Shown: positions 1-7,350 of the stretch, in pieces | How positions within the stretch are numbered: the stretch's first letter is position 1 | How the letters are laid out: every line of letters starts with the position of its first letter | Assembly: GCA_964551195.1 (NCBI GenBank) | Contig: CAZKBI010000013.1 | Span: 1 to 37,090, forward strand | Direction of reading: 5' to 3' | Origin: CAYZPB01 sp964551195 | GTDB taxonomy: Bacteria; Bacillota; Bacilli; Tepidibacillales; Tepidibacillaceae | DNA length: 37,090 nucleotides | Notes under the pieces: model-generated | What the model was told of the DNA's origin: nothing | Databases searched by the model: none | What the model saw: the letters and a program-made list of their open reading frames with translations, nothing else | Program-made: the position numbers and the translations under genes

Positions 1-14
1 AAAACATCACTCAT
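1..14 (-). CDS. Partial start of next gene, probably replicative DNA helicase DnaB
   Basis: An ATG on the minus strand at 12-14 opens a frame (Met-Ser-Asp-Val) that leaves the window after four codons. A GAAGGAG ribosome binding site lies about 11 bases upstream, just after the rplI stop. In Bacillota the replicative helicase gene usually follows rplI, so a helicase is the best guess. That rests on gene order only, because too little protein is visible for recognition. Confidence 0.35.
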
Positions 15-45
15 CTTAGCAGCTTCTCCTTCTAGTAAAGCACAT

Positions 46-489
46 TTATTCTTCCTCTACACTTACCTTTAATGTTGCTGTAACCTCAGGATGAACCTTG
101 ATCTCAACAATTGAGACTCCCATAGTTTTAATCGGTTCAGCCAGAACAATTTTTCTGCGATCAACTTTTATCTTCTTCTCTGCAAGCAAATCACCTATCT
201 GTTTAGATGTTATCGCGCCAAACAATTTTCCGCCTTCCCCAGATTTTGTTTTAATTGTAATAGTAGTTTCAGCAAGCTTGGCTGCAAGCTTTTTAGCCGC
301 TTCAACTTCCTGCTCTCTTCTTTTTTCAGAGCTCTCCTGGAAAGCCTCCGCTTCTTTGATATTCCTTGCCGTTGCTGCAACCGCTAGCTTGTTAGGGATT
401 AGATAATTATAAGCATAGCCGTTAGCTACTTCCTTAATCTCACCTTTTTCCCCTTTTCCTTTAACGTCTTCCAAAAATATAACTTTCAT
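46..489 (-). CDS. rplI: 50S ribosomal protein L9
   Basis: L9 bridges the large subunit with its N-terminal domain bound to 23S rRNA near the L1 stalk; a long helix and a second RNA-binding domain follow. The protein opens MKVIFLEDVKGKGEKGE and continues with the family NGYAYNYLIPNKLA block (residues about 23-36). A charged helical linker (about 45-75) and a C-terminal domain with the GKLFGAITSKQI motif come next. At 147 residues it has normal length. The frame is open seven codons further upstream, but the start at 489 is preferred: it begins at the conserved MKVI and has AAGGAGG eight bases before it, inside the longer frame. It follows the yybS-like gene and precedes a probable helicase gene, as in Bacillus. 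Confidence 0.97.
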   Translation of the reverse strand: MKVIFLEDVKGKGEKGEIKEVANGYAYNYLIPNKLAVAATARNIKEAEAFQESSEKRREQEVEAAKKLAAKLAETTITIKTKSGEGGKLFGAITSKQIGDLLAEKKIKVDRRKIVLAEPIKTMGVSIVEIKVHPEVTATLKVSVEEE

Positions 490-563
490 TATCTTCGCCT
501 CCTTCTTCATTATATAAAACTTCTTTATAATAATGAATACTTTTTATCTAAACTTCATTTTCT

Positions 564-1484
564 TTATACTTTGGGTATTCTATCACGCAAACCAAACGCC
601 AAATCTATAATCCCAATAACCTGAATCGCTGGGTTGAGATACGGCAGAAAGATTCCAACCACCGCAATAACTTTCCACTGAGTCGCCATTTGTCGCCGCT
701 CAATAAAAATATAAATAAAAGAAATCCCCTGGATGACAAGAAGAACGGAGAATATTTGAAACAAATTAAGCGTTATTGTATATAGAAAGTCAGAGTTTCC
801 ACTAAAAAGATATAGTAGAGCAACAACTAAATAAGCATAAATAACAGACCTGGGGAAACCCCATTCTCTTGGTGATGGTATCGTTGGTAAAGTAATCGAA
901 AATTTTGGCAAAATTTTGGTCGCAAAATAATAATTAGATAACACATAAATTGCCGCCGTCATAATCAAGATAAATGGCAATAGCACTACTATTGAGTCAA
1001 ACAATGCTGCATAGTTCTGAATAAGTTCAAGTAGTTGCTCGGGTGAAAATATGGTAGAAAATCCCTGATCTGAATTAATGATCTCTTGTAGTTGGTCAGT
1101 ATAGTATGCAGTAAAGTCTGTGTCGAATAGCTGCCGATTAACGAAAACTACAAGTATAATATTTGCCAACGCAGCCAACAAAGCATAAAAAAGAGTAACA
1201 ATCACACTCTTTCTGTCAACAAACCTTACAGTTACATAGGCAACGCTTGCTCCTAATATCGTTAAAAGGAGACCTGCCGCTGACGCTAGGATAAGCGCTA
1301 GTAATAATACAACTCCAGTTAAAACCAAATATTCTTGTTCACTGTTAGTTTTTGCGAGATAAATAAACGGAATCGACAAAAACATTAGACCAAGCAGGCC
1401 GAACGGAATGTAGATTGCAAATACCAACAATCCAAGAAAGGCAAAAATGGCATATACGTTATCTTTCCTAAATAGCTGCTCCAA
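564..1484 (-). CDS. YybS-family polytopic membrane protein (DUF2232)
   Basis: This is a 306-residue integral membrane protein of unknown function. It has about eight hydrophobic segments, for example residues 12-45, 53-80, 92-115, 165-190, 210-260 and 270-300, and a positively charged C-terminus. The sequence and its place between rpsR and rplI match the DUF2232/YybS family of Bacillota. Some members have been linked to sporulation or cell-envelope functions, but no biochemical activity can be assigned. It begins with TTG at 1484, with AAAGGAG eight bases upstream. A promoter at 1513-1541 lies between it and the terminator of the ribosomal operon, so it is probably transcribed separately, perhaps together with rplI. 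Confidence 0.8.
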   Translation of the reverse strand: MEQLFRKDNVYAIFAFLGLLVFAIYIPFGLLGLMFLSIPFIYLAKTNSEQEYLVLTGVVLLLALILASAAGLLLTILGASVAYVTVRFVDRKSVIVTLFYALLAALANIILVVFVNRQLFDTDFTAYYTDQLQEIINSDQGFSTIFSPEQLLELIQNYAALFDSIVVLLPFILIMTAAIYVLSNYYFATKILPKFSITLPTIPSPREWGFPRSVIYAYLVVALLYLFSGNSDFLYTITLNLFQIFSVLLVIQGISFIYIFIERRQMATQWKVIAVVGIFLPYLNPAIQVIGIIDLAFGLRDRIPKV

Positions 1485-1512
1485 AAAACCGCACTCCTTT
1501 TATCTACTGCCT

Positions 1513-1541
1513 ATACTATAACATTGATTAGCTGATGTTAA
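1513..1541 (-). promoter_or_regulatory. Sigma-A-type promoter for the yybS-like gene
   Basis: On the minus strand TTAACA (1536-1541) and TAGTAT (1513-1518) are separated by exactly 17 bases. They sit after the rpsR terminator and about 30 bases before the TTG start of the membrane protein gene. The -35 matches 5 of 6 and the -10 4 of 6 consensus bases. Confidence 0.45.
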
Positions 1542-1556
1542 CCATCGTTAACTAGA

Positions 1557-1623
1557 AAAATAAAAACCCCTCTATCGCGGCCAACTGAGCCTAAGGCGCA
1601 GTAGCTTAAATAACGGGATTTTT
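1557..1623 (-). terminator. Terminator of the rpsF-ssb-rpsR operon
   Basis: Read on the minus strand, AAAAATCCC (1615-1623) pairs with GGGGTTTTT (1562-1570), with one T-G pair, enclosing a second hairpin built on ACTG/CAGT and GCC/GGC. A run of T follows. It lies directly after the rpsR stop at 1645. Confidence 0.65.
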
Positions 1624-1644
1624 CAATTTTCTAGTTATAGAAAA

Positions 1645-1875
1645 TTATTCAGTTGTATAAGGTAACAGGCCGATATGACGTGAACGTTTAATCGCTGTTG
1701 TAAGTTGTCTTTGGTATTTAGCACAAGTTCCTGTTACACGTCGAGGCAATATTTTGCCGCGTTCGCTAACAAACCTTTTTAACAACTCAGTATCTTTATA
1801 ATCTATATGTGTAATTTTGTTTGCTGTAAAGAAACAAACTTTACGACGTTTATTACCACGTGGTCTACGATTCAT
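1645..1875 (-). CDS. rpsR: 30S ribosomal protein S18
   Basis: S18 binds the platform of the small subunit as a heterodimer with S6. The 76-residue protein has the basic N-terminus (MNRRPRGNKRRK), the ITHIDYKD motif (about residues 22-29) and the FVSERGKILPRRVTGTCAKYQ signature (about 35-55) of the family. Only the first cysteine of the zinc-type CxxC pair is present (VCFFT), as in B. subtilis S18, so it should not bind zinc there. An AGGAGGG site lies eight bases before the ATG. It is the last gene of the rpsF-ssb-rpsR operon and is followed by a terminator. Confidence 0.98.
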   Translation of the reverse strand: MNRRPRGNKRRKVCFFTANKITHIDYKDTELLKRFVSERGKILPRRVTGTCAKYQRQLTTAIKRSRHIGLLPYTTE

Positions 1876-1897
1876 TAAATTTCCCTCCTAAATTAAA

Positions 1898-2341
1898 CTA
1901 AAACGGTAGGTCATCATCAGTGATGTCGACTGGTCCGCCAGCACCTGCAAAAGGATCATCCTTCTCATAGGTGCCGCCGCCGCTATCCGTCCTGGCACTA
2001 TCGCCAGTATATTCTCTATCTTTTTTTGTTTCTAAGAAACGAACATCGTCTGCTACAACTTCAGTAACATAGATGCGTCTACCTTCGTTGTTATCGTAGT
2101 TGCGCGTTTGGATGCGCCCCTCTACTGCAATCAGGCTACCTTTTGTAAGGTATTTAGCAACAATCTCAGCAGTGTTGCGCCAAGAAACGACATTAATAAA
2201 ATCAGCTTCTCTCTGACCTTGCTTATTAGTAAAGTTTCGATTAACAGCCAGTGTGAAAGTGGTAACTGCTATGCCGTTTGGCGTATATCTTAAGTCCGGA
2301 TCCTTTGTCAGTCTCCCAATTAGAATTACACTATTTAACAT
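1898..2341 (-). CDS. ssb: Single-stranded DNA-binding protein
   Basis: SSB coats single-stranded DNA at forks and repair sites as a tetramer and recruits partners through its acidic tail. The N-terminal OB fold opens MLNSVILIGRLTKDPDLRYT, with the FTLAVNR and DFINVVSWRNTAEIVAKYL blocks following. After about residue 105 comes a short Gly/Asp-rich linker, then the canonical C-terminal tip DDDLPF. At 147 residues it is at the short end for Bacillota, owing to a compact linker. AGGGGGA precedes the ATG by seven bases. It sits between rpsF and rpsR, as is usual, so it is coupled to the S6:S18-controlled leader. Confidence 0.98.
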   Translation of the reverse strand: MLNSVILIGRLTKDPDLRYTPNGIAVTTFTLAVNRNFTNKQGQREADFINVVSWRNTAEIVAKYLTKGSLIAVEGRIQTRNYDNNEGRRIYVTEVVADDVRFLETKKDREYTGDSARTDSGGGTYEKDDPFAGAGGPVDITDDDLPF

Positions 2342-2357
2342 CGCGGTTCCCCCTATA

Positions 2358-2645
2358 CTATTTCTCGTCTCTAATTAATAAGAAACGTAAAACATTTTCA
2401 GTAATTCTGAAAACCCTCTCGAGTTCTGCTACAACCTCTGTGCTTGCAGTGAAGTTAATTAGGTCATAGTAGCCCTCACGGTAATCGTCCATTTCATACG
2501 CAAGTCTTCGTTTACCCATCGCGGTGTGCTTATCAATAGTGCCACCATTATCAGTAATAATTGCGTGAAATCTAGCGATAACCTCAGTGATAACATCTTC
2601 CTCAAGATCAGGTTTAACGATGTACATCAGTTCATATTTACGCAT
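2358..2645 (-). CDS. rpsF: 30S ribosomal protein S6
   Basis: S6 pairs with S18 and binds 16S rRNA in the platform. The 95-residue product opens MRKYELMYIVKPDLEE and contains the conserved KRRLAYEMDDYREGYYDLINF segment in two parts (about residues 45-66), as in other S6 proteins. The C-terminus lacks the glutamate tail of E. coli S6. AAGGAGGTGA lies seven bases before the chosen ATG. It is the first gene of the operon, preceded by a strong promoter at 2724-2752 and a structured leader that probably binds the S6:S18 dimer. Confidence 0.98.
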   Translation of the reverse strand: MRKYELMYIVKPDLEEDVITEVIARFHAIITDNGGTIDKHTAMGKRRLAYEMDDYREGYYDLINFTASTEVVAELERVFRITENVLRFLLIRDEK

Positions 2646-2667
2646 TCATTTCACCTCCTTATGGTCT

Positions 2668-2715
2668 CAATCGGCTCTGTATCCTGTACAGAGCAAGGAG
2701 CGAGTCTGTGCTCGC
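2668..2715 (-). promoter_or_regulatory. Structured rpsF leader, candidate S6:S18 autoregulatory element
   Basis: The transcript from the promoter at 2724-2752 first forms GCGAG/CTCGC (2711-2715 with 2700-2704), then an 8-bp perfect hairpin GCTCTGTA/TACAGAGC (2687-2694 with 2674-2681, loop CAGGA). The second hairpin is immediately followed by CGATTGAG, giving a GCCGA sequence next to the stem. A leader of this type, which mimics the rRNA site of S6:S18 with a CCG element beside a hairpin, is known upstream of rpsF in many bacteria. The hairpins are seen; the regulatory role is inferred from position and the CCG motif. Confidence 0.6.
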
Positions 2716-2723
2716 ATTAAAAA

Positions 2724-2752
2724 AGTATATCACTTTCTATTATCCATAGCAA
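2724..2752 (-). promoter_or_regulatory. Promoter of the rpsF-ssb-rpsR operon
   Basis: TTGCTA (2747-2752) and TATACT (2724-2729) are 17 bases apart on the minus strand. A TGA triplet before the -10 gives an extended -10 motif. The promoter starts immediately after the ychF stop codon, about 80 bases before rpsF. Confidence 0.7.
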
Positions 2753-2758
2753 CCAAAG

Positions 2759-3859
2759 TTATACGTTGAAGCGGAAATGCATTACATCTCCATCTTTAAC
2801 TGTGTATTCCTTGCCTTCCACTCGTAGATGCCCTTTCTCCTTAGCCGCCAGCATTGATCCAGCAGCAATGAGATCCTCGTAACCTACTACCTCAGCACGG
2901 ATAAAACCACGTTCAAAATCTGTATGAATTACGCCTGCTGCTTGCGGTGCTTTTGTTCCTTTAAGCACTGTCCAAGCGTGTACTTCTTGTACACCTGCCG
3001 TAAAGTATGTGATTAGATTGAGGCGTTGATAAGCTACCTTAATGAGCTGATCGAGTCCTGACTCTTCCATCCCCATATCTGCTAGGAAGCCGGTACGGTC
3101 CGCTTTATCTAACTCAGCTATTTCCGCCTCGAGCTTAGCGCTAACAATAATTACTTCAGTATTGTCCTGCTTCGCATATTCGCGAACCAACTCTACATAC
3201 TTATTAGTAGCAGGATCCTTTATTCCAGCTTCATTAACATTGGCAACATAGAGAATCGGCTTCATCGTTAAGAGAAACTGTTCCTTAAGTAAAGGTTGCT
3301 CTTCCTCGTCATATTCTATGCGTCTAGCCGGTGTTCCGTTGGCGAGCGCCTCACGAATTTTGGTTAGTAATCTTACCTCGATTGCAGTGCGCTTGTCTCC
3401 TCCTTTTAGATTCCTCTGTGATCGTTCTAGACGTTTTTCAACAGAATCAAGGTCAGCTAAGATGAGTTCAATGTTAACCACCTCAATATCGTGGATTGGA
3501 TCAACTTTGCCTGATACGTGTGTAACATTATCATCATCAAAACAGCGCACAACCATCGCAATCGAATCAACTTCGCGAATATGTGCAAGGAATTTGTTGC
3601 CCAGCCCCTCACCAAGGCTCGCACCGCTTACTAATCCTGCAATATCAACAAACTCAAAAGTTGTTGGAACGACACGCCTCGGGTTAACAATATCGCTTAA
3701 CCGATCTAAACGTTCATCGGGCACCTCAACAACACCGACGTTCGGGTCTATTGTACAGAAGGGATAGTTGGCTGCCTCAACACCAACCTCTGTAATCGCA
3801 TTAAATAGAGTAGATTTGCCGACATTTGGCAAACCTACAATTCCAGTAGTTAAAGCCAT
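2759..3859 (-). CDS. ychF: Redox-regulated ATPase YchF (Obg-family, OLA1-like)
   Basis: YchF is a ribosome-associated P-loop ATPase of the TRAFAC/Obg group. The protein begins MALTTGIVGLPNVGKSTLFN with the G1 loop at about residues 8-16. The G3 region is DIAGLV (about 72-77). In place of the GTPase NKxD motif it has NVNE (residues in VANVNEAGI), the NxxE form that explains ATP preference in this family. The C-terminal TGS domain runs from about residue 280 (ITYFTAGVQEVHAWT) to the end, KDGDVMHFRFNV. The length of 366 is standard. GGGGAG lies eight bases before the ATG. The order ychF-rpsF-ssb-rpsR is conserved in Bacillus. Confidence 0.97.
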   Translation of the reverse strand: MALTTGIVGLPNVGKSTLFNAITEVGVEAANYPFCTIDPNVGVVEVPDERLDRLSDIVNPRRVVPTTFEFVDIAGLVSGASLGEGLGNKFLAHIREVDSIAMVVRCFDDDNVTHVSGKVDPIHDIEVVNIELILADLDSVEKRLERSQRNLKGGDKRTAIEVRLLTKIREALANGTPARRIEYDEEEQPLLKEQFLLTMKPILYVANVNEAGIKDPATNKYVELVREYAKQDNTEVIIVSAKLEAEIAELDKADRTGFLADMGMEESGLDQLIKVAYQRLNLITYFTAGVQEVHAWTVLKGTKAPQAAGVIHTDFERGFIRAEVVGYEDLIAAGSMLAAKEKGHLRVEGKEYTVKDGDVMHFRFNV

Positions 3860-3874
3860 TTATTATTCTCCCCT

Positions 3875-4072
3875 TTAATTAGCTTGATCTGTAATGATCC
3901 GCTTAAGCTTTCTATCAAAATCTCTTCTTGACAAGAGTACGCTGTGATGACATCCCGTGCATTTGATGCGAATGTCCGAGCCTAAACGGATAATCAACCA
4001 GCTATTTACACCACACGGGTGCGGCTTCTTCATCTCAACAAGATCATTGATTTGGTATTCTAATCTGTTCAT
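3875..4072 (-). CDS. DUF951 family small protein (YyzM-like)
   Basis: A 65-residue protein of unknown function. The family features are the KKPHPCG segment (about residues 15-21) and the later KCTGCHHSVLLSR segment (about 38-50). Together they supply three cysteines and two or three histidines that could bind a metal. The DUF951 family is widespread in Bacillota and is typically encoded next to ychF, as here (15 bases upstream of it). AAGGAG is nine bases before the ATG. Metal binding is inferred from the Cys/His spacing only. Confidence 0.85.
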   Translation of the reverse strand: MNRLEYQINDLVEMKKPHPCGVNSWLIIRLGSDIRIKCTGCHHSVLLSRRDFDRKLKRIITDQAN

Positions 4073-4103
4073 AGCACTCGGCTCCTTACTCCTTGTATCA
4101 TAT

Positions 4104-4129
4104 AAAAGACCCCTTCAATAGAAGAGGTC
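4104..4129 (-). terminator. Terminator after the M23 peptidase gene
   Basis: On the minus strand GACCTCTTC (4121-4129) and GAAGGGGTC (4108-4116) form a 9-bp stem with one T-G pair and a TATT loop, followed by TTTTAT. It lies just after the M23 gene stop at 4162. Confidence 0.75.
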
Positions 4130-4161
4130 GCTTTCTCGCTACTAATAACCCTCGTAATAAA

Positions 4162-5136
4162 TCATTTCAAATAGGTTTGTGGATTTGTTGTCTGACCGTA
4201 TAACCTAACCTCATAATGTACATGTGATCCTGTGGTCTTGCCTGTTCGTCCAACGTAAGCAATTACCTCGCCTTTTCTAACATAATCTCCAGGTTTAACT
4301 GCTAGACGTGAATTGTGTCCATAGAAGGTTTCAAAGCCGTTACCATGATTAACAATTACTTGGTAACCATAGCCATTATATGCATAATGCGCAGCTGTTA
4401 CTACACCATCTGCTGTCGCAAATACCTGACTGCCGTGAGTGTTGGCAATGTCCATGCCTGTATGAAACTCGCGACCACCATAAACGGGGTCAACACGATA
4501 ACCATAGTTTGAAGTTATGTAGCCGTATGTTGGGTAAATCGAAGGAGTTGCAGCTACCTTATCTTTTTTTTCATTTAGTAGTGCTATCATCTCGTTAACC
4601 GTTATCTCTTGCTCAACGAAACTTCCTTTTAGAACATCAACTGCCTCGATTGTATCTGTAATTGTACTAGCAGAAAATTCTTCCTTATCTGCGATACGCT
4701 GAAGTGCAAGCTTGTTCTGAGTTGTTAAGACGCTCTTAGTTGGATCGAATTCATTCAACCCTCGCAGTTCCTCCTCCAAGGTCAGTAAAGTGATTGATTG
4801 TTCGGATAGATCCTTTACATCTTGATATAGACCCAGGAAACGATCGGTGTATGTTTCTAAGACCTCTTGGTTGCTATCATTCACCGCAGCAAGAAGGTCA
4901 TTCTCTTTTTTGATGTTAAAATATGAGAACAATGTTAAAGAGGTTGATGTCATACCAATTATCAATGCAATAGAAAGGGAGCTGATTAGCACCTTGGGCA
5001 CCTTTAGCTCTCTTGGCTTGTTACCATCACCTAATTGAATATTTACCTTATAACATTGTTGACATTTCTCTTTAATTATCCGAAAAAAGTTTTTCATATT
5101 ATCTTCCATTCTCTGCAAGATAGTAGGCTTAAACAT
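4162..5136 (-). CDS. Membrane-anchored M23-family peptidoglycan endopeptidase (LytM-like)
   Basis: Members of this zinc metallopeptidase family cut peptide cross-bridges in peptidoglycan or act as scaffolds. The N-terminus carries a cytoplasmic stretch with two cysteines, then one transmembrane segment (about residues 52-75) and a helical, probably coiled-coil region (about 80-185). The C-terminal M23 domain (about 205-324) has the zinc ligands in the HTGMD motif (HxxxD), the YGHNSRL segment and the HVHYEVR motif (HxH). The site therefore looks intact and the protein is probably active outside the membrane. The start is uncertain: no clear ribosome binding site precedes 5136, and ATGs at codons 10 and 14 are alternatives. 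It lies between a DUF4446 gene and a terminator. Confidence 0.88.
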   Translation of the reverse strand: MFKPTILQRMEDNMKNFFRIIKEKCQQCYKVNIQLGDGNKPRELKVPKVLISSLSIALIIGMTSTSLTLFSYFNIKKENDLLAAVNDSNQEVLETYTDRFLGLYQDVKDLSEQSITLLTLEEELRGLNEFDPTKSVLTTQNKLALQRIADKEEFSASTITDTIEAVDVLKGSFVEQEITVNEMIALLNEKKDKVAATPSIYPTYGYITSNYGYRVDPVYGGREFHTGMDIANTHGSQVFATADGVVTAAHYAYNGYGYQVIVNHGNGFETFYGHNSRLAVKPGDYVRKGEVIAYVGRTGKTTGSHVHYEVRLYGQTTNPQTYLK

Positions 5137-5192
5137 TTTGATATTTTATCAAGAACATTGTAACCCAAAACGGACTTTTTGTATAGTGATAT

Positions 5193-5675
5193 TTATTTTT
5201 TCCGTGTTCTTTCAAGAACAGTCTGTTCCTCTGGCGATAATTTATGTTCACTAACGCCGCCTTTTATCGGTTTTGCATAGCTATTAGAGCCTGACTGTGT
5301 ATAGATACTGCTTATTACAACACCATCAGCGTTTTCATCCAGAAAAGCAACAGAATAACTTAAATTCTGCCCCGCCTGATCGAAAGCATTATAGCGTATA
5401 AGCTCAACATTTCCTTTGTATTTTTTGGTCCTCGTGTTTATTTCATTAATCTCCATCTCTGTCTGACTAACACGCTGGTTTATTAGGAGGTGCGCGTCCT
5501 TATAGTCCACAATTACTTTCTCTAAATCCACAATCTCGCCACTGTCGGTAAAAGTGCGCAGTTGTTTCTTGTTTTTCTGAAGTATAACAGTAAGTATGAT
5601 GTTCCAAATTAACAGAATTATAAGGACGCCCGCAAGCACTTCAAGAATGTAGTCAAAGTTACTTAAAATCCCCAT
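5193..5675 (-). CDS. DUF4446 family membrane-anchored protein
   Basis: A 160-residue protein with one N-terminal transmembrane helix (about residues 12-33) and a probable coiled-coil segment (about 45-85). A compact C-terminal region contains VELIRYNAFDQAGQNLSYSV and continues into a DENADGVVISSIY segment. This is the typical layout of DUF4446 proteins, often encoded near parB in Bacillota. No function is established. GGGAGG lies about 11 bases before the ATG. It lies 43 bases after parB, so it is probably co-transcribed with the segregation genes and the M23 peptidase. Confidence 0.85.
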   Translation of the reverse strand: MGILSNFDYILEVLAGVLIILLIWNIILTVILQKNKKQLRTFTDSGEIVDLEKVIVDYKDAHLLINQRVSQTEMEINEINTRTKKYKGNVELIRYNAFDQAGQNLSYSVAFLDENADGVVISSIYTQSGSNSYAKPIKGGVSEHKLSPEEQTVLERTRKK

Positions 5676-5718
5676 TTAATTATATGCCTCCCTAAGAAAG
5701 ATGTTGTGAAGCAAGTCT

Positions 5719-6570
5719 TTACCGCTTCCAAATAATGTCAATTATTCGCTGAAGGTCCTTTTCCCCTACGTAATCAATTTCAATCATGCCTTTTTTGTTA
5801 CCCGGCTTAATTCTTACACCTGTTTTTAACAGTGCACGTAGCTCTTCTGTAACCGTTTTATAAGCAAGAACATCGTGATCTGGCTTCTTTTTGATCTTTG
5901 TTTCACGTGAAACAACCTTTGTATCGTTTTTAAGAATCTCTTCCAGCTCACGCACACTAAGAGAGCGAGAAACAACCTCTTCCGCTAACCTAATCTGCTT
6001 CGCCTCGTCCGCAAGCGTGATTAAGGCACGCGCGTGTCCCATCGTCAACTCCCCACTAGCAACTTTGTCGGTGATGGCAGCTGGTAGTTTCAGTAATCGA
6101 AGGTGGTTAGCAATATTCGGTCGGCTAACACCAATTCGTTGTGCCATTTCCTCTTGAGTTAGATTGAAGGTCTGGATTATTTTATTATATGCGTTTGCTA
6201 TTTCGATTGGGTTTAGATCCTCTCGCTGCAAGTTTTCAATTAGCGAAATCTCCATAACCTGTTGATCAGTAAAGTTTTTAACTATTGCCGGGATAGTTGA
6301 TAGCTGATTAGCCTTTGAAGCACGCCATCTGCGCTCACCAGCAACTATTTCATAGCCATTAAGCGATTGACGAACAATAATTGGTTGAATAACGCCATGC
6401 TCTTTGATCGAGTCGATTAGCTCTTTTAACTGCTCCTCTTTAAACACCTTGCGCGGTTGATAAGGGTTTACACGTATCTTATTAACATCTATTTCTAATA
6501 CAGCATCGCCTTCGTCAATCTCTAAAGACGGTATCAGTGCGTCTAGTCCACGTCCTAACCTTTTACTCAT
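5719..6570 (-). CDS. parB: Chromosome-partitioning protein ParB (Spo0J), CTPase clamp loading at parS
   Basis: ParB binds parS, closes as a CTP-dependent sliding clamp and loads SMC near the origin. The protein opens MSKRLGRGLDALIPS, whose basic N-terminal segment is the ParA-stimulating part. The NPYQPRK motif follows, then the CTP-binding GERRWRA motif (about residues 77-83), the ENLQREDLNPIE motif, and a helix-turn-helix with EEMAQRIGVSRPNIANHLRLL (about 140-160 in two parts). The C-terminal dimerisation domain ends at residue 283. The ATG overlaps the end of parA by 8 bases, indicating translational coupling. A perfect parS site lies within the coding sequence (5899-5914, encoding VSRET), as in B. 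subtilis spo0J. Confidence 0.97.
   Translation of the reverse strand: MSKRLGRGLDALIPSLEIDEGDAVLEIDVNKIRVNPYQPRKVFKEEQLKELIDSIKEHGVIQPIIVRQSLNGYEIVAGERRWRASKANQLSTIPAIVKNFTDQQVMEISLIENLQREDLNPIEIANAYNKIIQTFNLTQEEMAQRIGVSRPNIANHLRLLKLPAAITDKVASGELTMGHARALITLADEAKQIRLAEEVVSRSLSVRELEEILKNDTKVVSRETKIKKKPDHDVLAYKTVTEELRALLKTGVRIKPGNKKGMIEIDYVGEKDLQRIIDIIWKR
5899..5914. promoter_or_regulatory. parS centromere site inside parB
   Basis: TGTTTCACGTGAAACA is a perfect 16-bp palindrome identical to the consensus parS. ParB nucleates here. It lies within the parB reading frame. Confidence 0.96.
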
Positions 6571-7324
6571 TGCTTATCACTTCCTTAGCTAGTTCCTTGT
6601 AGGCCTCTGCACCTTTTGACTTGCTATCATAGTCAAGAATCGACTGTCCATAGCTAGGAGCTTCACTCAAACGTACATTCCTTACAATAATAGTCGTATA
6701 AACTTTATCTTGAAAGTATTTTTTTACCTCTTCAATAACCTGAATGCCTAGGTTGGTCCTTGCATCAAACATCGTCAGCAGAACCCCTTCAATCTCCAGA
6801 TTAACATTAAGGTGTTTCTGCACTAATCGTACCGTATTCAGTAATTGGCTTAATCCCTCCAGAGCATAGTATTCACACTGAATCGGGATTAGAACAGAAT
6901 CAGCTGCGGTTAGTGCATTAATTGTCAGAAGCCCTAGTGAAGGAGGACAATCGATAATAATATAGTCATATTGCTTCCTAATCTCGGATAAAGCCCTTTT
7001 TAATATTTGTTCGCGCGACACCACTGAAACTAGCTCAATCTCGGCACCAGCCAGTTGAATTGTAGCAGGAATTACCTGTAAGCCATCGACAGCAACGTTA
7101 TAAATTGCTTGCTGAACCGGCGCATCATTTACAAGCACCTCATAGATGTCCGTCTTAACATCAGCCTTGTTAATTCCAATGCCACTAGTCGCATTTCCTT
7201 GCGGGTCAATATCAAGCAGCAAAACCTTACGACCATTCATCGCAAGTGCCGCACTTAAGTTCACAGAAGTTGTAGTCTTACCAACTCCACCCTTTTGATT
7301 TGTTATTGCAATAACCTTGCCCAA
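6563..7324 (-). CDS. parA: ParA-family ATPase (Soj)
   Basis: Soj is a deviant Walker ATPase. It acts with ParB in origin segregation and in Bacillus also regulates DnaA. The 253-residue protein has the signature-lysine Walker A motif KGGVGKTTT (about residues 10-18), the switch motif DIDPQGNATSG (about 38-48) and Walker B IIIDCPPSLG (about 121-130). The start is TTG at 7324, with GGGAGG nine bases upstream. The gene ends 8 bases into parB. Noc is 26 bases upstream, making a noc-parA-parB cluster. Confidence 0.97.
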   Translation of the reverse strand: MGKVIAITNQKGGVGKTTTSVNLSAALAMNGRKVLLLDIDPQGNATSGIGINKADVKTDIYEVLVNDAPVQQAIYNVAVDGLQVIPATIQLAGAEIELVSVVSREQILKRALSEIRKQYDYIIIDCPPSLGLLTINALTAADSVLIPIQCEYYALEGLSQLLNTVRLVQKHLNVNLEIEGVLLTMFDARTNLGIQVIEEVKKYFQDKVYTTIIVRNVRLSEAPSYGQSILDYDSKSKGAEAYKELAKEVISNE

Positions 7325-7350
7325 GATCTCTTCCCTCCCTCTGTATTTCT

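Noticed and set aside
564..1484. The yybS-like gene as a flagellar or transporter component
   Set aside because: Only hydrophobic helices and conserved gene order are visible; no transporter motif supports a specific function.
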